Source: Monosiga brevicollis MX1 (lineage: Eukaryota > Opisthokonta > Choanoflagellata > Craspedida > Salpingoecidae). From it: 64,000 bases of DNA. The DNA is taken from positions 1,163,478-1,227,477 of the forward strand of contig NW_001865041.1 in the NCBI RefSeq assembly GCF_000002865.3. Reading direction: 5' to 3'. The position numbers were made by a program, and so were the translations under genes. The notes beneath the pieces were generated by a model. It did no database searches and was not told where the DNA came from. It worked only from the letters and a program-made list of their open reading frames with translations. How positions within the stretch are numbered: the first letter of the stretch is position 1; each line of letters opens with the position of its first letter. This document shows positions 1 through 11,900 of the stretch, one piece after another.

Positions 1-717
1 GTTGACGCCGTGGTACTCGCTGTCGCCGCCGATGACTCCCCAGCCGCAGCACCGCTGGCGCTGTCCACGCTTTCCGGGTTGCCTGATGTTACAAGGAGCG
101 CAAACGCGGCGGCATGGCAGAAAAACAAGGGGCAGTTTAGGCAAACGGGAGTTGAATTCACGCGTATATATTCCGACGTGACGTACCAATGACCCCATCG
201 TAGTCTGAAGCCACGACCTCAACGTCCAGCAGAATAAGAATGCGACGGTTGGATACGAGGTTGCACACGCCCTGCTTCACCCGCACGATCGAGTTGACCC
301 GGATGTAGTCGTTTTGAATCAAGTTGTTGAGCTGTGTGGCCAGCATTGCCGAGTTGTGCTTGTACTTGCCATCGCTGATGCTCAAGCTGCATGGCGTCCA
401 CGTCCCGACGATGTCAGTCAGTGCGTGGTACGCTTGGCGAAAACGAACTGCGAAAAAAGCCGGGCCAATGCTGTTGTTCGCACTCACCGATAGCGGTCGG
501 GCTTGTCGGATCCGGGCTTGGAAGGGATTTGCTTGTACGACTGCGACATGTTCCGGTCGCAAGGTGAGCACAGTAGGACAAGCCACCAATAGCAAGCGAC
601 TCGAGGCGAGCGCGACATGTCTATGGAACCTACCACAACTTGAACGATGCCTGAGGGGATTTCGCCCTGCTCAGCCACCATCTTTTGGACCAGATTTGGG
701 GTCAGGTCCACGCTCAT
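1..717 (-). CDS. RPA1: Replication protein A large subunit, N-terminal part (gene runs off the window)
   Basis: RPA1 is the large subunit of the single-stranded-DNA-binding trimer in replication and repair. Four exons are visible on the minus strand: 717-634, 540-488, 386-187 and 82-1 (continuing outside). They join in phases 0, 2 and 1 and give the RPA70N OB-fold, with the start MSVDLTPNLVQKMV, then YKQIPSKPGSDKPDRYRLSI, SDGKYKHNSAMLATQLNN, a LLDVEVV strand and a GNPES linker rich in Ala and Ser. This follows the animal RPA1 N-terminus residue block by residue block (for example RYRLLMSDG and FMLATQLN in human). The start at 717 was chosen because MS-V-L aligns with the family start; an upstream in-frame Met at 750 follows a possible acceptor, so a 5' UTR intron is possible. 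The DNA-binding OB folds lie outside the window. It is head to head with WDHD1. Confidence 0.93.
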
Positions 718-1249
718 GGTGCCGGTGTGCTTGATCTCTGCCAACTGCAAAGGAGACGAACAAAAAGGTATATCTGACGAGCCACCAAGTCAAGTCGAGA
801 CCCGCCGATCACGAAGCGTCGTTCAAGGCAACCGAGTCGACTCTACAAATGGAAGAAAAAAAACACACACACACACAACACACACGCAAAAAAAAAAAAA
901 AACCGCGCGCGTGTGTTGTTGATGCAGCGACTCACTGCAAGTTTTCGTCGACAAATTCGTCTCCTGAAAAGCGCGCGAAACGCTTTGAGTGGTCTGCATG
1001 AAGAAAAACGGATTATAACGGCTACTTTCTGAGCCAAATATCTGAATTGGTTTACATTGAAAAAGCGAGACAGGGTGATAGTAGTTTTAAAATCTGACAA
1101 TCAGCCGTTAACTGGCCACAGTCTGTGAAAGCATGTATCACTCTGTGTCAGTTTTTACACCTTGAACGATACTTGTTCTCTGCAAAAAAACTGGCGCTGA
1201 GACCGTTACAACTTGAGAGAGGAAAAAAAAAAAACCGCGCAGTTTCAGT

Positions 1250-1281
<32 letters not shown>

Positions 1282-1383
1282 CTCTTCTTTCTTGTGTTCG
1301 GAACCTGGCGCCATCGTTTGCGGTGGAACTGGCGCATTTTTTACGGCTTGATTGTGTGCTTTGGTCCTTTGTCGCGGGACAAG
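718..1383. promoter_or_regulatory. Shared upstream region of RPA1 and WDHD1 with CA repeats and a TCTGACAA motif
   Basis: About 670 bases lie between the two divergent start codons and no coding exon is seen. They hold an imperfect CA run with an A tract (about 862-902), a CA run (about 1250-1280), and TCTGACAA at 1093-1100, an octamer also found in other intergenic regions of this window. The promoter role is inferred from position only. Confidence 0.5.
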
Positions 1384-4300
1384 ATGGCCCCCACACCGAC
1401 AATGGCCACCGCGGTACCCGCTGAGGATGCCACACCCAAGCCTCGCGCCCTTTATGGCGAAGGCATCACGCTGGTTGCCTTTGATCGGCAGGGGTACGCG
1501 TTCATGCTTCTGCCTCAAGATTGCCCCCGCCCTTTGCTTGCTGCCCCCCCCCCCCCCCCCNNNNNNNNNNNNNNNNNNNNNNNNNNNNNNNNNNNNNNNN
1601 NNNNNNNNNNTTGCCCCCCCCTTTTTTTTGTTGGGCCCCCCCCCCCCCCCCCCCCCCCCCCCGTAGCTTGCTGATCAGCTCACCCTCGTCATTTTTGATG
1701 CCGACCCTTCCAGCCGTTTGGTGACGGCCGGTGAGAACGGCTGCATCAACATTCTCAAGAATCTCCAGGATGACAACCCCGTTGTGATCGAGGACAACAA
1801 GGAGAGCTCAGGGATCAATTGCATGGCTTTCAAGGCAAGCGCACCAGTCGACACCCCCGTCGCTGTTTGGCTGAAGTCCCCCTTTTCGCACGCACGCGAA
1901 TGGTTATCTGGCATTGCTCCTGTTGACCTGGTTGTACGCGCGTGATTTAGAATGACCGCCTGGTAGTGGGCGGCGAGGATCACATGTGCCGCTTGTACAA
2001 CATGAGCAAGACTGAAAACCAGTTTGATGCTTTGCTGAGCCGGTTCAGCAGCCCTGTCTTTGCCACCGCTCTCAACCGTACCGCGACTGTTTGTGCCGCT
2101 GCTGGCGAGTACGTGGCTAATTTCCTGCTTGTCTCTTCCCCCATGGATGCATTTCTTGTCGTTTTGTCTTGGGCCACAACTAATCTTGTTGACCGGATGC
2201 AGAGATATGGATATTCGTATCGTGCAACTGAGCGACCACTCCTACAAGACGCTGTCTGGCCACTCTGGAGCCGTGCGCGCCCTGGCTTTTGATCCAGAGA
2301 TGGTTTACTTGGTAGGCCGTCTCGAACTCGGCAGAAACCCCGGCAACCGTATGATGCAGCCCCTGGTTTTTTACACTCCTCTGACTAATTCTTCTGACGT
2401 GGCCATCCGTGAAACCGTTTGCGCAGGCATCAGCTGGCGAAGATGGCGCGCTCAAGCTCTGGGACATTGAGAGCGGTTCCATTGAGGAAGAAAGCTTGGC
2501 TCTTCCGATCATTCGCGGCGGTCTTGACCCGTGCGTAGGCACTCACAGCGGCATTTCCATCTTGCTTCCCTTCTGATCCCCATCTCATTGTGTGCGTGCC
2601 CTCACTCGTGTACCTTGAACAGGGAGCAACATGGCATGTTTACTCTTCAATTTAGCCACAGTGGCAAGATGTTGGCCGTGGCCATCGACAAGACAGTTCA
2701 GATCTACAATCGCCAACTCGAATTTCAATACGCTCTCAAGGAGCTGGGGCACGAGAGCAACGTCTCCACCTTGCAATGGTCCAACGATGACGTATACCTG
2801 GCAAGTGCAGGCATTGACGGCGTCATTCTGATTTGGGAAGTGGCCAGCAAGCAGAGTCTGGCTCGCTTTCGTCATCCCAACGCGACCTGCGTCACGTCCC
2901 TTTTCTGGCATCCCACCGAAGAGACCCTGGCTTACGCTGGTACGCATCTCATGGTCTTGGCGCACTGCTCCTGCTGTGACTCGCCGTGGCACTGCGCTCA
3001 CGACTCACTTGTTTCGCACGTTCCTCCTTGAAGACGCCCATGGATGCGTCTCGCTGTGGCGCAAGCCTGTGCGCGACTCAATCAAGGCCAAGCTCACGGA
3101 AGAGCAGGTGAAGGAAGCCGAAGCCCTTGCTGCACAAGAGCAGCGCATGACTGGTACGTTGCGACGCTCCCCTTCTCTCTAGCCTGTGCCATCTCGTTGT
3201 CGATCGGAGCGCATCATTCTTGCATCGCTCAATTTGTGTCCTGCCCGGTGATGTCTGTGCAGCTGTCAACGACTTGTTTGCCGATGATGATGTGCCCAAG
3301 AAGGTGGTCCTCAAGCGATCCCGCCGGGCGCAGCTTGTGGACAGCGACGACGAGGATGATGGCATCATGGTGCGTAGCAGATCGTTTGCATGACCAAGCC
3401 TTTACGTTCATCTGTCACCTCTCATCTTCATCACCACCACTCTCGTCGCGTCACTTGCGCTGGCTTCCGTCATGTACGGTGCCTACAGACATCAGAAATG
3501 CCTCATGACTATGCAGCTGAAGAGGAAGCGCAGCAGCCCACATATGGTACCATGCCCCTGGTCGAGCAGCAGGCCCCCTTTCAACCATCTTCGTCCCCCC
3601 TTGATCAGAGCAAACGCTTCCTGGTGTGGAACAACGTGGGCATCATCACGAGGTTTGTTGTTTTCCTTGTTCCATCCCATTGTTGTCGAATCTTTCGATT
3701 TTGAAAGATCAGAGTCGTTGAGCTCACGCGTGCCGTTCGTGTTTGCAGTCGGCAAGAAGAAGTCACATCGGCCGTTGATGTGGAGTTTCATGACACCAAT
3801 ACCCACCGCCCCGTGCGCCTCGTGGATCATTTTGGCTTCACCATGGGGACGCTCAGCGAGCACTGCCTTGTGCTGGCCGCTGAATCCCACACTCCAGATG
3901 AAGGCGATACTCGTGATCACCCCAGGTCTGTGTATTTTTCTTTGGAATTCATCGTGTTCCTGCTCTTCCACAGGCTTGAGCAGCCAGACTGGCCCAGGCA
4001 ACACGAGCGTATCGCCTATCAGGACTCACAAGGCTGGTTTGCGTTTGTATTGGGCCTACTTAGTGTGTTGTTTTGCCGCAACCTGACAACTTGGGCTTCA
4101 GACGAGACCTGGCAGCTATTTTTTCCCGAGGGAGAGGAGATTGAGGTGGGTGCAGCACATGTCTTTAGAATCTTGCCAAAATCCATCATCTCAGCCGCCG
4201 TCCTCTCGACACTTCTCGCTTGCCGCAGGTTGTGGCTACCGGCTGCGGTGAAGCACCCTTTGTAGCGGCCGCCACCAGCAAGCGCTACGTGCGCATTTAT

Positions 4301-6790
4301 TCAAGCTACGGCGTGGCGCGACACGTCTTTGCATTGCCTGGCCCCGTGGTCTCCATGGCGGCGTTGGACGATAAGCTTCTTATCGTACGTGGCCTTTTCT
4401 CGCTCATACCCCTCTGGGTGGGCGCAAGCTTTCTCGCACTCTTACGCTTTTTTGGAATCTTGATGTTTTTTTTTTCCGGCGTGCGCTTGGCTGGTAGGCA
4501 TACCATGATGGCATGGGTGCCAACGGAGACCAAAAGATGGCTACCATGCTCGTCAACGTCGACAAGCATAAGGTTGAGTCACAAAACAGCCTGCCATTGT
4601 CGGCAGGTGCAGCGCTTTCCTGGATTGGTTTTGGTGACAATGGTTTGCCCGCGACCATCGACTCGGAGGAGGTCATGCGCGTCCTCGTGGCACGTACGTG
4701 TGCTTTCTGTTCTTGCCGCCCGTGAATGATGAGGAACAGCATGTCAAGGAGACCGAGTCGTACCGGCTCACACCTCACAGCATGCCCGATGTGCTTCTTT
4801 GTCATTCCCGGTGACAGGGTGGGATGGTCTGTGGACCCCGGTGGCTGAGTTCAAGTCGCTGCGCTCTGAGGTGAGTTAAGCTTTGATGCAGCTCATGACG
4901 GCCCACTTCCCGATTTGTTTCATCATTCCTGTTGAGCCACGGTTTTTTCCCCGCCACGCGATTTGCCTTGCATTTATTACAAGTACTGACTGGTGCTGGA
5001 TGGCTCGTTCATGTGCATAGCGGGAGCAATTGGACTATTACTGGCCCGTCGGCTTTACCAGAGACGAACTGCTGTGCGTTGTGTGCCGTGGCGGCGAGAC
5101 GTTCCCCAAGGTTTTGCCCAAGCCAGCCATCAGCACCGTGCCCCTGCAGCTGCCACTGGTCTGTTTGCCGGAGACAGCGGCTCGCGAAGAGTCGTTTTTG
5201 CGTTCGCGGCTCTTGCTGGAGCATACCATTGACCACGAGGGCCTTGATGGTACGGCTTGGCTTGCGACAATATTTTTCACTCAAGCTCCGTCACCTTTGT
5301 GATTGCCTTGCCCACATTCTGCGGATTTGACCAACCTCTGGTGCTGTTTGTGGGTCGGCTGCAGAGTTAAACCGCGAGGATGCCCTAGAAATTGTAGCGG
5401 CTCAGCGGCGCCTCGACCAGGATATCTTGGCTGCCATTAGCCGTAGCGTTCAGTCAAAGCGGGCTGCTCGAGCCCTGGATTTGACTACGTTTCTACAAGT
5501 GCCAGCCAGCGTTGAGTTGGCCGTCAAACTGGCTGTGAAGGGCAAGGTGCGTGCCACTTACAGTGGTTGTGGTTGAATTCGTGTAGGTGGCGCGTTAACA
5601 TCTTGCATCCACTCATCACGATTTACCTGGTGGGACTGCAGATGCCTCAATTGGCTGAGCGTATGCTCTTGGCTAAGCAGGCACTAGAAGAATCCATCTT
5701 GGAGCGTCGTCGCACGTTGCGCCGTGAACGCGCTTTGCCGCTACGCGCTGCTCCGTCCCATCAACCCGCGAGCTCCGCACCGACACCGCAGCGTCGCCAT
5801 GGCAGTGCCGCTGAGGCCGAGATGGAGGCAGACGTGACGGATCAAGGTGCATCGGAAGCTGCCACGCCCAGCATGACCGAGCGACTACGCCCCGCACCGG
5901 CACTGACGCCGGCCAATCCTACGGCCCCCAAGACGTTAAGCCGACCAAAGGCGGTAAATCCCTTTGCACGGAAGCAATCTCCCGTGAAGGAGCGCCGACC
6001 GAGCCAGACCGAGCAGAGCGATGCAGACATGACAGCAGAGACTGGGGATGAGCCGGCTGCCAAGGGTAAGTCTTTCAATCCCATCTTCGAGTCGAGCTTG
6101 CAAGCTTGGGGGCTACGTATGCTCTCGCAATTGGGTGAGCTCTTACCGTGTGGTGGGGGTTGGGTATGCACTCCGTAGTGGCCAAGGTGGCCGAGCCTGT
6201 GACGCCATCGCCCGCTACGCCCCTCGGGGGAGGGTTCCGCCCCAAGTCATTCACCACCAAGGCGACCAAAGTGACTGCCACGGATAAGGACAAACCCAAG
6301 CGCAAAATGTCTGGGTATATGCTCTGGCTTCAAGCCAATCGCAAGGTCGGTCATGAGTTGGCGCACAACCCATCTTGATGAAACTTTTTTTGTCATTGTG
6401 GCTGAAAGTCTTTACTCATTCTGGCGCGTTTGGTTGACCTGGCGGTGGTGGATGCTTAGGAAATGATCAAGGCCCACCCGGGTCTCAGCGTCAAGGAGTT
6501 GGCAAAGAAGGCGGGTGAAATCTGGAAGGGGATGAGCAGCGAGGAGAAGGCCAAGTGGACGGCGCCTGCAGGGTAAGCTCAACAACCACAGAATTCGCCT
6601 TTTGGCTACACACATGCTTTTTGTAGAAGAATGGGTGCCTCGCTGAGCTGCACCAGCTTGGGAACTCACGGTATGCGTGCCCGTCCTGTCTGTTCACAAT
6701 GTCAGGGACGTGCCTGCCTCGGATAACGTGCCCGTGTCTGCGGATCAACCTTCACCGGATAAGGCCAAAACCACAGAGGTGGCTGCATAA
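1384..6790 (+). CDS. WDHD1: WDHD1/AND-1 (Ctf4-type replisome hub) with C-terminal HMG box
   Basis: WDHD1 links the CMG helicase to DNA polymerase alpha at the fork. About 21 exons read through from ATG 1384 to TAA 6788-6790. They encode N-terminal WD40 repeats (exons 1679-3153), a linker with ND-LF-AD, then the SepB/mid propeller with SKRFLVWNNVGII (exon 3489-3652), DVEFHDTNTH (3749-3925), GPVVSMAALDDKLLIV (4229-4384), SWIGFGDNGLPATIDSE (4498-4693) and YYWPVGF (5021-5249). A helical part (5365-5546, 5642-6065) and an HMG box split over 6179-6345 and 6460-6572 (GYMLWLQANRK, then WKGMSSEEKAKW) follow. The HMG box is present in animal WDHD1 and absent from yeast Ctf4. The exon 1679-1834 to 1951-2108 junction uses a GC donor (AAG/GCAAGC). 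Two spots are unresolved: the first intron contains the N gap and its phases do not match, and exon limits between 3925 and 4102 are unclear. Confidence 0.93.
1548..1662. other. Assembly gap (50 N) flanked by poly-C runs
   Basis: N occupies 1561-1610. It is preceded by a C run and followed by a C-rich stretch, a T run and another long C run to 1662. The gap lies inside WDHD1 between the exon ending near 1493 and the exon starting near 1679. The two exons do not join in frame, so the true gap may hide an exon or coding sequence. Confidence 0.95.
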
Positions 6791-7408
6791 AAAAAAAGCA
6801 GCACCATAGCGTGTTTTTGTTGTGTGTTTAGGCTGTGCTGTGCGTCCTTTTGACTATCCGGCCATGCCCCTGTTCCCGCTTCTTCCGCGTCAATAAGAGA
6901 TTGATTATCGTTCTTGTTTTCTTCTTCATTAACGTGTACATTTGTGCTGTGTCAAAGTGCGGCTATAGCTGCGTAGGGACATCTAGCTTGCCCTACGTCA
7001 TGTTGCTATCGTATCTCTTCGGGGTTGGTACTTCCCCTGTCTCCTAGATGAGAATTGAGTTGTGTGCCCCACAGTTTGCCGCTTTACGGTAGTTGTTTGA
7101 GCTTCAACCAGTAGATACTCCTTTCAATTATTCACGCGTTGGTCCACCTCAGTTGCGCAGGCAAGTGCGCTTGTGGTGGGGCCCTGGGGTATACTATAAT
7201 AATATATCCTGGGTTCAGCGTTGCGCAGCCACAGCAAGCCAACTAGATTGGCAGGGCAGGGGCTGTTTGCGACCGTTGGCGCGAATTCTATATTGTTATT
7301 CAGATACGGAGTTTGAGTCAAGGGAGGGAGGGAGGGGCTAGCGCTTCTCAGAAGCACGCCGAACCACGACAGCATTCGACGCTGTGCATTTCCAGGAGGA
7401 GAGAAGCC
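6791..7408. other. Intergenic stretch, no gene seen
   Basis: This lies between the 3' end of WDHD1 and the 3' end of the convergent coiled-coil gene. It is T-rich near 6900, with an AT-rich patch near 7190-7206 and a short GGGA run near 7320-7336. I see no exon with splice signals and no RNA gene. Confidence 0.5.
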
Positions 7409-7893
7409 TTAGCACATGTTGTTGTCTTCTTCCACAGTTTTTGTTTTGGGCATGGCCTTTGGTGTGCTAGGCTCGTCGTGGTTTTGACGCACAAGCGAGC
7501 GCAGAAGGAGTCGGATATCATCCATTGACTCTTCCATGCGTGCCATCTGCAGGGCAGCCAGTGAGCAAGGGCGCAAGATCATGAGCAACACGTACGCGGT
7601 GAAGGGGCTCGTATGGGGGGTCAGTGGGCGAGAGGTGCGGTGGCGCGGGCCGCAGTTGAGACCTGATCTTCCATCGTGTTGACTCGCTCAGTTAGGCGCA
7701 CCATTGCCTCGGCCATTTGCTTTGTCGTCTTTGCGATCGAGATTGCAAACCGAAGGAAGGAAGGAAGGCAGCGGGGGCAGGTCGGTGAGGCCAGACATTG
7801 TGAAAGCAATCAAGAACGGCCAAATGGTAGTTGAACTTGTCGTACCTGGGCATGGGCAGGTGGGGCATAGGCGACCTCTTGGCTGCTTGACAT
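7409..7893 (-). CDS. Small coiled-coil protein, 83 residues, three exons
   Basis: Not assigned to a family. Exons at 7893-7846, 7728-7663 and 7546-7409 join in phase 0 with GT donors (gtacga, gtctca) and acceptors aaag and cctgcag, giving 252 bases from ATG to TAA. The protein starts MSSSQEVAYAPPAHAQ. A continuous heptad helix of about 40 residues follows (TKQMAEAMVRLTERVN, then TMEDQMARMEESMDDIRLLL), and it ends in a polar KTKTVEEDNNMC tail. The helix register runs unbroken across both introns, which supports the model. The middle exon uses an AAG acceptor, which WDHD1 also uses at 3031-3033. Length and trimer-like heptads recall HSBP1, but the resemblance is weak. It is head to head with the receptor kinase across a GA-repeat region. 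Confidence 0.6.
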
Positions 7894-8978
7894 GGTGCCG
7901 GTCTCCTCAGTTGACGGGCAAAGCGCGCGGGCGTCCAGGGTGATTGCGATTCTGCGGGTAAGCAGCAAGCTGTGTCTCAGTCCATCGGGCAGAAAAAAAA
8001 AAGGTGACTCGGGAGGAGAGGCAGGTGGATGGATGGATGGACAACGGTGGCAGACCGTGTTACCCTATCTCACATATACACCCATCAAACGTACATGCGG
8101 ATGTGTAAGCATTGGATGAGTGCAATCCGCGGCGGAGGCGTCGGCCCAAGCACCGCCCAGCTGTTGCAGTAGAACAACGTCAACACGTCAGACCTCAGTG
8201 CAGCGTTGGATTGCAGACATCAGAGAGTGAGTGAGGATTGGAAAGATTAGAGAGAGATTTGCGAGAGATTTGAGAGTACGTGAGAGAGAGAGAGAGAGAG
8301 TTTGAGAGAGAGTTTGAGAGAGGAGAGAGTTTGAGAGGGGAGAGAGTTTGAGAGGGGGAAGAGTTTGAGAGGGGAGAGAGTTGAGAGTTTGAAGGAGAAA
8401 GAGAGTTTGAGAGGGATGAATTTCACAGAGATGGACTTGCGAACAAAAACCAGAGGGCAGAGCAGGTGGGCAGGCGACCTTGAGCGGTTCAGAGCGTGGC
8501 AGGGGGTGAGAGTAAAGTCAAGCGGGATTGCATGCATGCTTACAGGCGGCGGCCAAGTGTTTACAACATACGTTAAGCACAACAAAGTCTGCAATGATGG
8601 GATTTCAGTGTCCAAAGTGTATCACGCACGACCACGAGTGTTACGTGTGACCTGTCATTTTGTCATCAATGCGGTCGTCATGTCTAGGGTCAAAGTGCAT
8701 CTAGACTTTTTTTTTCTTTTTCTTGTTGCAAGGCGAGGCGACACGACGGAGATAGAGGAGCAAGAGGAGATGGCGTAGGCTTGTGCAGCTTTCGGGTGGG
8801 TTTGGGTGACAGGCTCGTTTGTGCTTTTGCGTTTAGAGTGCACATCTGACCTGGGTCATCATGCTTGCTTGCCTGTTGGTGCAGGTGTCAATTGTGGAGG
8901 GGAGTTGACCGCCATTTACTTCTCACCCGCAACCGGCAGGGGCGGCAGGACTCCCCCCTCCTCCCCCCCATTGTCGTC
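7894..8978. promoter_or_regulatory. Upstream region between the coiled-coil gene and the receptor kinase, with GA repeats
   Basis: About 1.1 kb separates two divergent starts. It holds a GGAT-type run near 8026-8040 and a purine tract (8222-8415) of GAGAGA and GAGAGTTTGA units. A T tract lies at about 8707-8716. No exon was identified. Long open frames here are by-products of the repeat. Confidence 0.45.
8222..8415. repeat. GA-rich microsatellite with a GAGAGTTTGA-type unit
   Basis: Purine-only stretch on the plus strand with perfect GA runs (8282-8300) and about eight copies of a roughly 10-18 base unit containing GAGAGTTTGAGAG. It is directly visible. Confidence 0.9.
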
Positions 8979-11900
8979 ATGCACAGTCAGGCATGGGCTT
9001 GGGGCCTTGCTTTTGCCTGTATTGCGCTCCATGTCGTGCGTGGTGATGAGAGCGACGCCTGTCCCCACGACGACTGGAAATTGAACACGATGTACAAGGC
9101 AGTGCGAGGTCCGGTGGAAAGCCTCTTTGCTGATCTCGATGGCGATGGCTTGAATGATTTGCTTATCGCAGGTGAGGGCGACAGCCTGATCTTTTGGCAG
9201 CGCAACACTGGTGATGGTACATTTTCCTCCATCATTAATACCATCACCACGGCCGCGCACGGCGTCGTGGCCATGTTAGCGCATGATCTGGACAAGGACG
9301 GACTCTTGGATGTTGTGAGCGCCAATGCTGGGGATGACAGCATTGTTGTCTTTTATAACCAAGGAAATGGTAGCTTTGCCAGCCAGCCTGAGAGTGCAGC
9401 AACCGGTCTTACCAATCTACACGCTATAGCTTGTGCAGACTTGGATGGCGACGGCTACGCCGACATCATCTCTGCTCGTGATGGCACGGGGGCCGTTGCT
9501 TGGCATCGAAATGATGGCACGGGCCACTTCCCGGCGAACTCTGCACGGGCCGTGAGTGAGGCGACCTCTACGGCAAATGTTCGCAACGTTGCTCTCGCCG
9601 ACCTTGATGGAGATGGGGCGATGGACATTGTCGCCGCGCGTTTGGATACCAATGTCGTCATGTGGTATCGCAACAATGGGGCTGGCGCGTTTCAGGCAAA
9701 CACCATCAGCTCCAATGCAGTTGGCGTACGCGCGCTGGCAGCGGCAGACATGGACCAGGACGGCCACGTCGATGTCGTCAGTCTCAACGCAGGCGAGGAC
9801 CTGATTGTTTGGTATCGAAACGATGGTACAGCCAAGTTTCCAGACACGCGCCGTTTTATTGCAAGCAGCGTTCCTAATCTGTCTGCCATGGCCATTGCGG
9901 CCATGAAGGATGGCGATGCTCCTGACGTGTTTTATGGCAGATCCACCGCACATGCTCTGACTCGGGTTCACAACACAGGTCGCTTGTCTGATGGTCCACG
10001 TCAGTTCAGCCTCCGTTTACCGCTGCGCGCATCTGTGGCTTCCGTCGACGCCTTGCTTGTGGGTGACATGGACGACGATGACCTTCATGATTTCTTGGTG
10101 GTTTCCAAGAACGAAAATAGCGTCATCTGGGCGCGTGGAATCGGACCTTCACCCATCTATACGCTTGGGTACAGCAATGATGTTTCCGGGGTTTTGGGTC
10201 TGGCCGCGGGCGATCTCGATGGCAACGGTCAGCCAGACTTGATCACGTGCAGTGCCTCCAACAACCAGCTTGGCTGGTACGAAGGGTTGGGTTCTGGCAC
10301 GTTTTCTGATACATTTCGGCCCTTGCTGTCATCCGCGTACGGCGTAAACAAGGTTGAATTGTTGGACCTGGATAAGGATGGCGACTTGGATGTGGTCTTT
10401 AGTGCACTTGATGCCAACATTCTCGGTTGGCTGCGAAACGCTGGTGGCGGGACGTTTCCAGACGGCCCTTTGGTCCTCGGCTCTATGCCAGGGCCCTCAA
10501 CCTTTGGGGTTGCCGATATGGACAACGACGGGCACATTGACATTGTTGGAGCCAGTGAGACAGCAAGCTTCATTGCATGGTATCGAAACTGGGGTAACGC
10601 CACGTTCGACCCAAGACCCAAATTCGTTGCAAACAACTCAGCCATCACGTACACTCTTGCCATGGCAGACTTGAATGGCGACGGCACGGTCGATGTGGTT
10701 GCGGCACATTATGGTGATGACACAGTTGCATGGTACCGCAATGTGGGTGGAGGCCGCTTTTCGCCTCTACAAAATTTGGTCATCTCTGGCTACAATGGTG
10801 CTACTGGGGTCGTGGCTGGAGATGTCAATGGCGATGGCTTGCCAGACCTCGTTTCCATCTCCCTCAACAATTACGTCGCGAGCTGGTTTGCCAACCTTGG
10901 TGATGGCATTTTCGCCCCAGAGTCCATCATTGATACCCAAGTGCTTGGTCCACGGAGCCTTTCTTTGACCGATCTCGACAACGATGGCGACCTGGATTTG
11001 GTGATAGTTAGCACATTGGATAATATCATTTCCTTTTTCATTAACCTCGGAGCCAACCAGCCACACAGGCAGTTTGCCTCACGGCTGGTGCTGTCTTCTT
11101 CCTTGGCGCAAGCCCGCGCGTTGGTCGTAGCGGATATTTCGAACGATGGTCACCCAGACATTGTTGCAGCTGGTCAAAGCCAGGTGTTCTCCTTTGTATT
11201 TGTGACTACCCTGCTTAGCTTTGGTCGAGATGTTTACTCGGATGGCCGCGCGCAGTCCATCACCGGGCTTGCACCTGCAGATATTGATGGGGATGGCAAC
11301 ATGGATGTAGCTTGGATCAGCGAAATCCAACACAGCGTGGGGTGGAGCCGTAACCTCGGAGTCGGACAGTTTGATGAGCGCAAGGTATATCTTGATACCC
11401 TGCTAGGTGCACAGAATATCGAGGCCGGTGACATGGATGGTGATGGGCTTACCGACATTTTGGTGACAAGTTACTTGTTGGATGGCGTCTACCTTTACCG
11501 CAATTTGGGAGGAGGACGGTTCACTGGTCGATTGCGCATCAGCGAGGCGATTGATGGGGCTGTCGCGTTGAATTTGGCTGACTTGGATCAAGACGGTGAC
11601 TTGGACATTCTGTGTTTCGGCCATTATGCTCAGACCATCCTCTGGTTTCCCAACATTGGCAATGGAACTTTTAGCCCGCCGCACCGCCTGGTATATAGCC
11701 ACGGGGTGCGCGCGCTCCGTGCTGTAGACCTTGATGGAGACGGCGACCTGGACGTGCTCATTGCCGCCCAAGGTGTCAATCCAGTCCAGGTCCTACGCAA
11801 CCAGGGCCAAGGCGTGTTTGAAGCAACCACTGAGGGTATTACCAGTCAGCTAGTCTATGCTCAAAATGCTGAGGCCGTTGATTTGGATGGAGATGGCCTT

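Noticed and set aside
9417-9971. Minus-strand open frames inside the FG-GAP exon
   Set aside because: Antisense shadows caused by the repeated GATGG/GACGG codon pattern.
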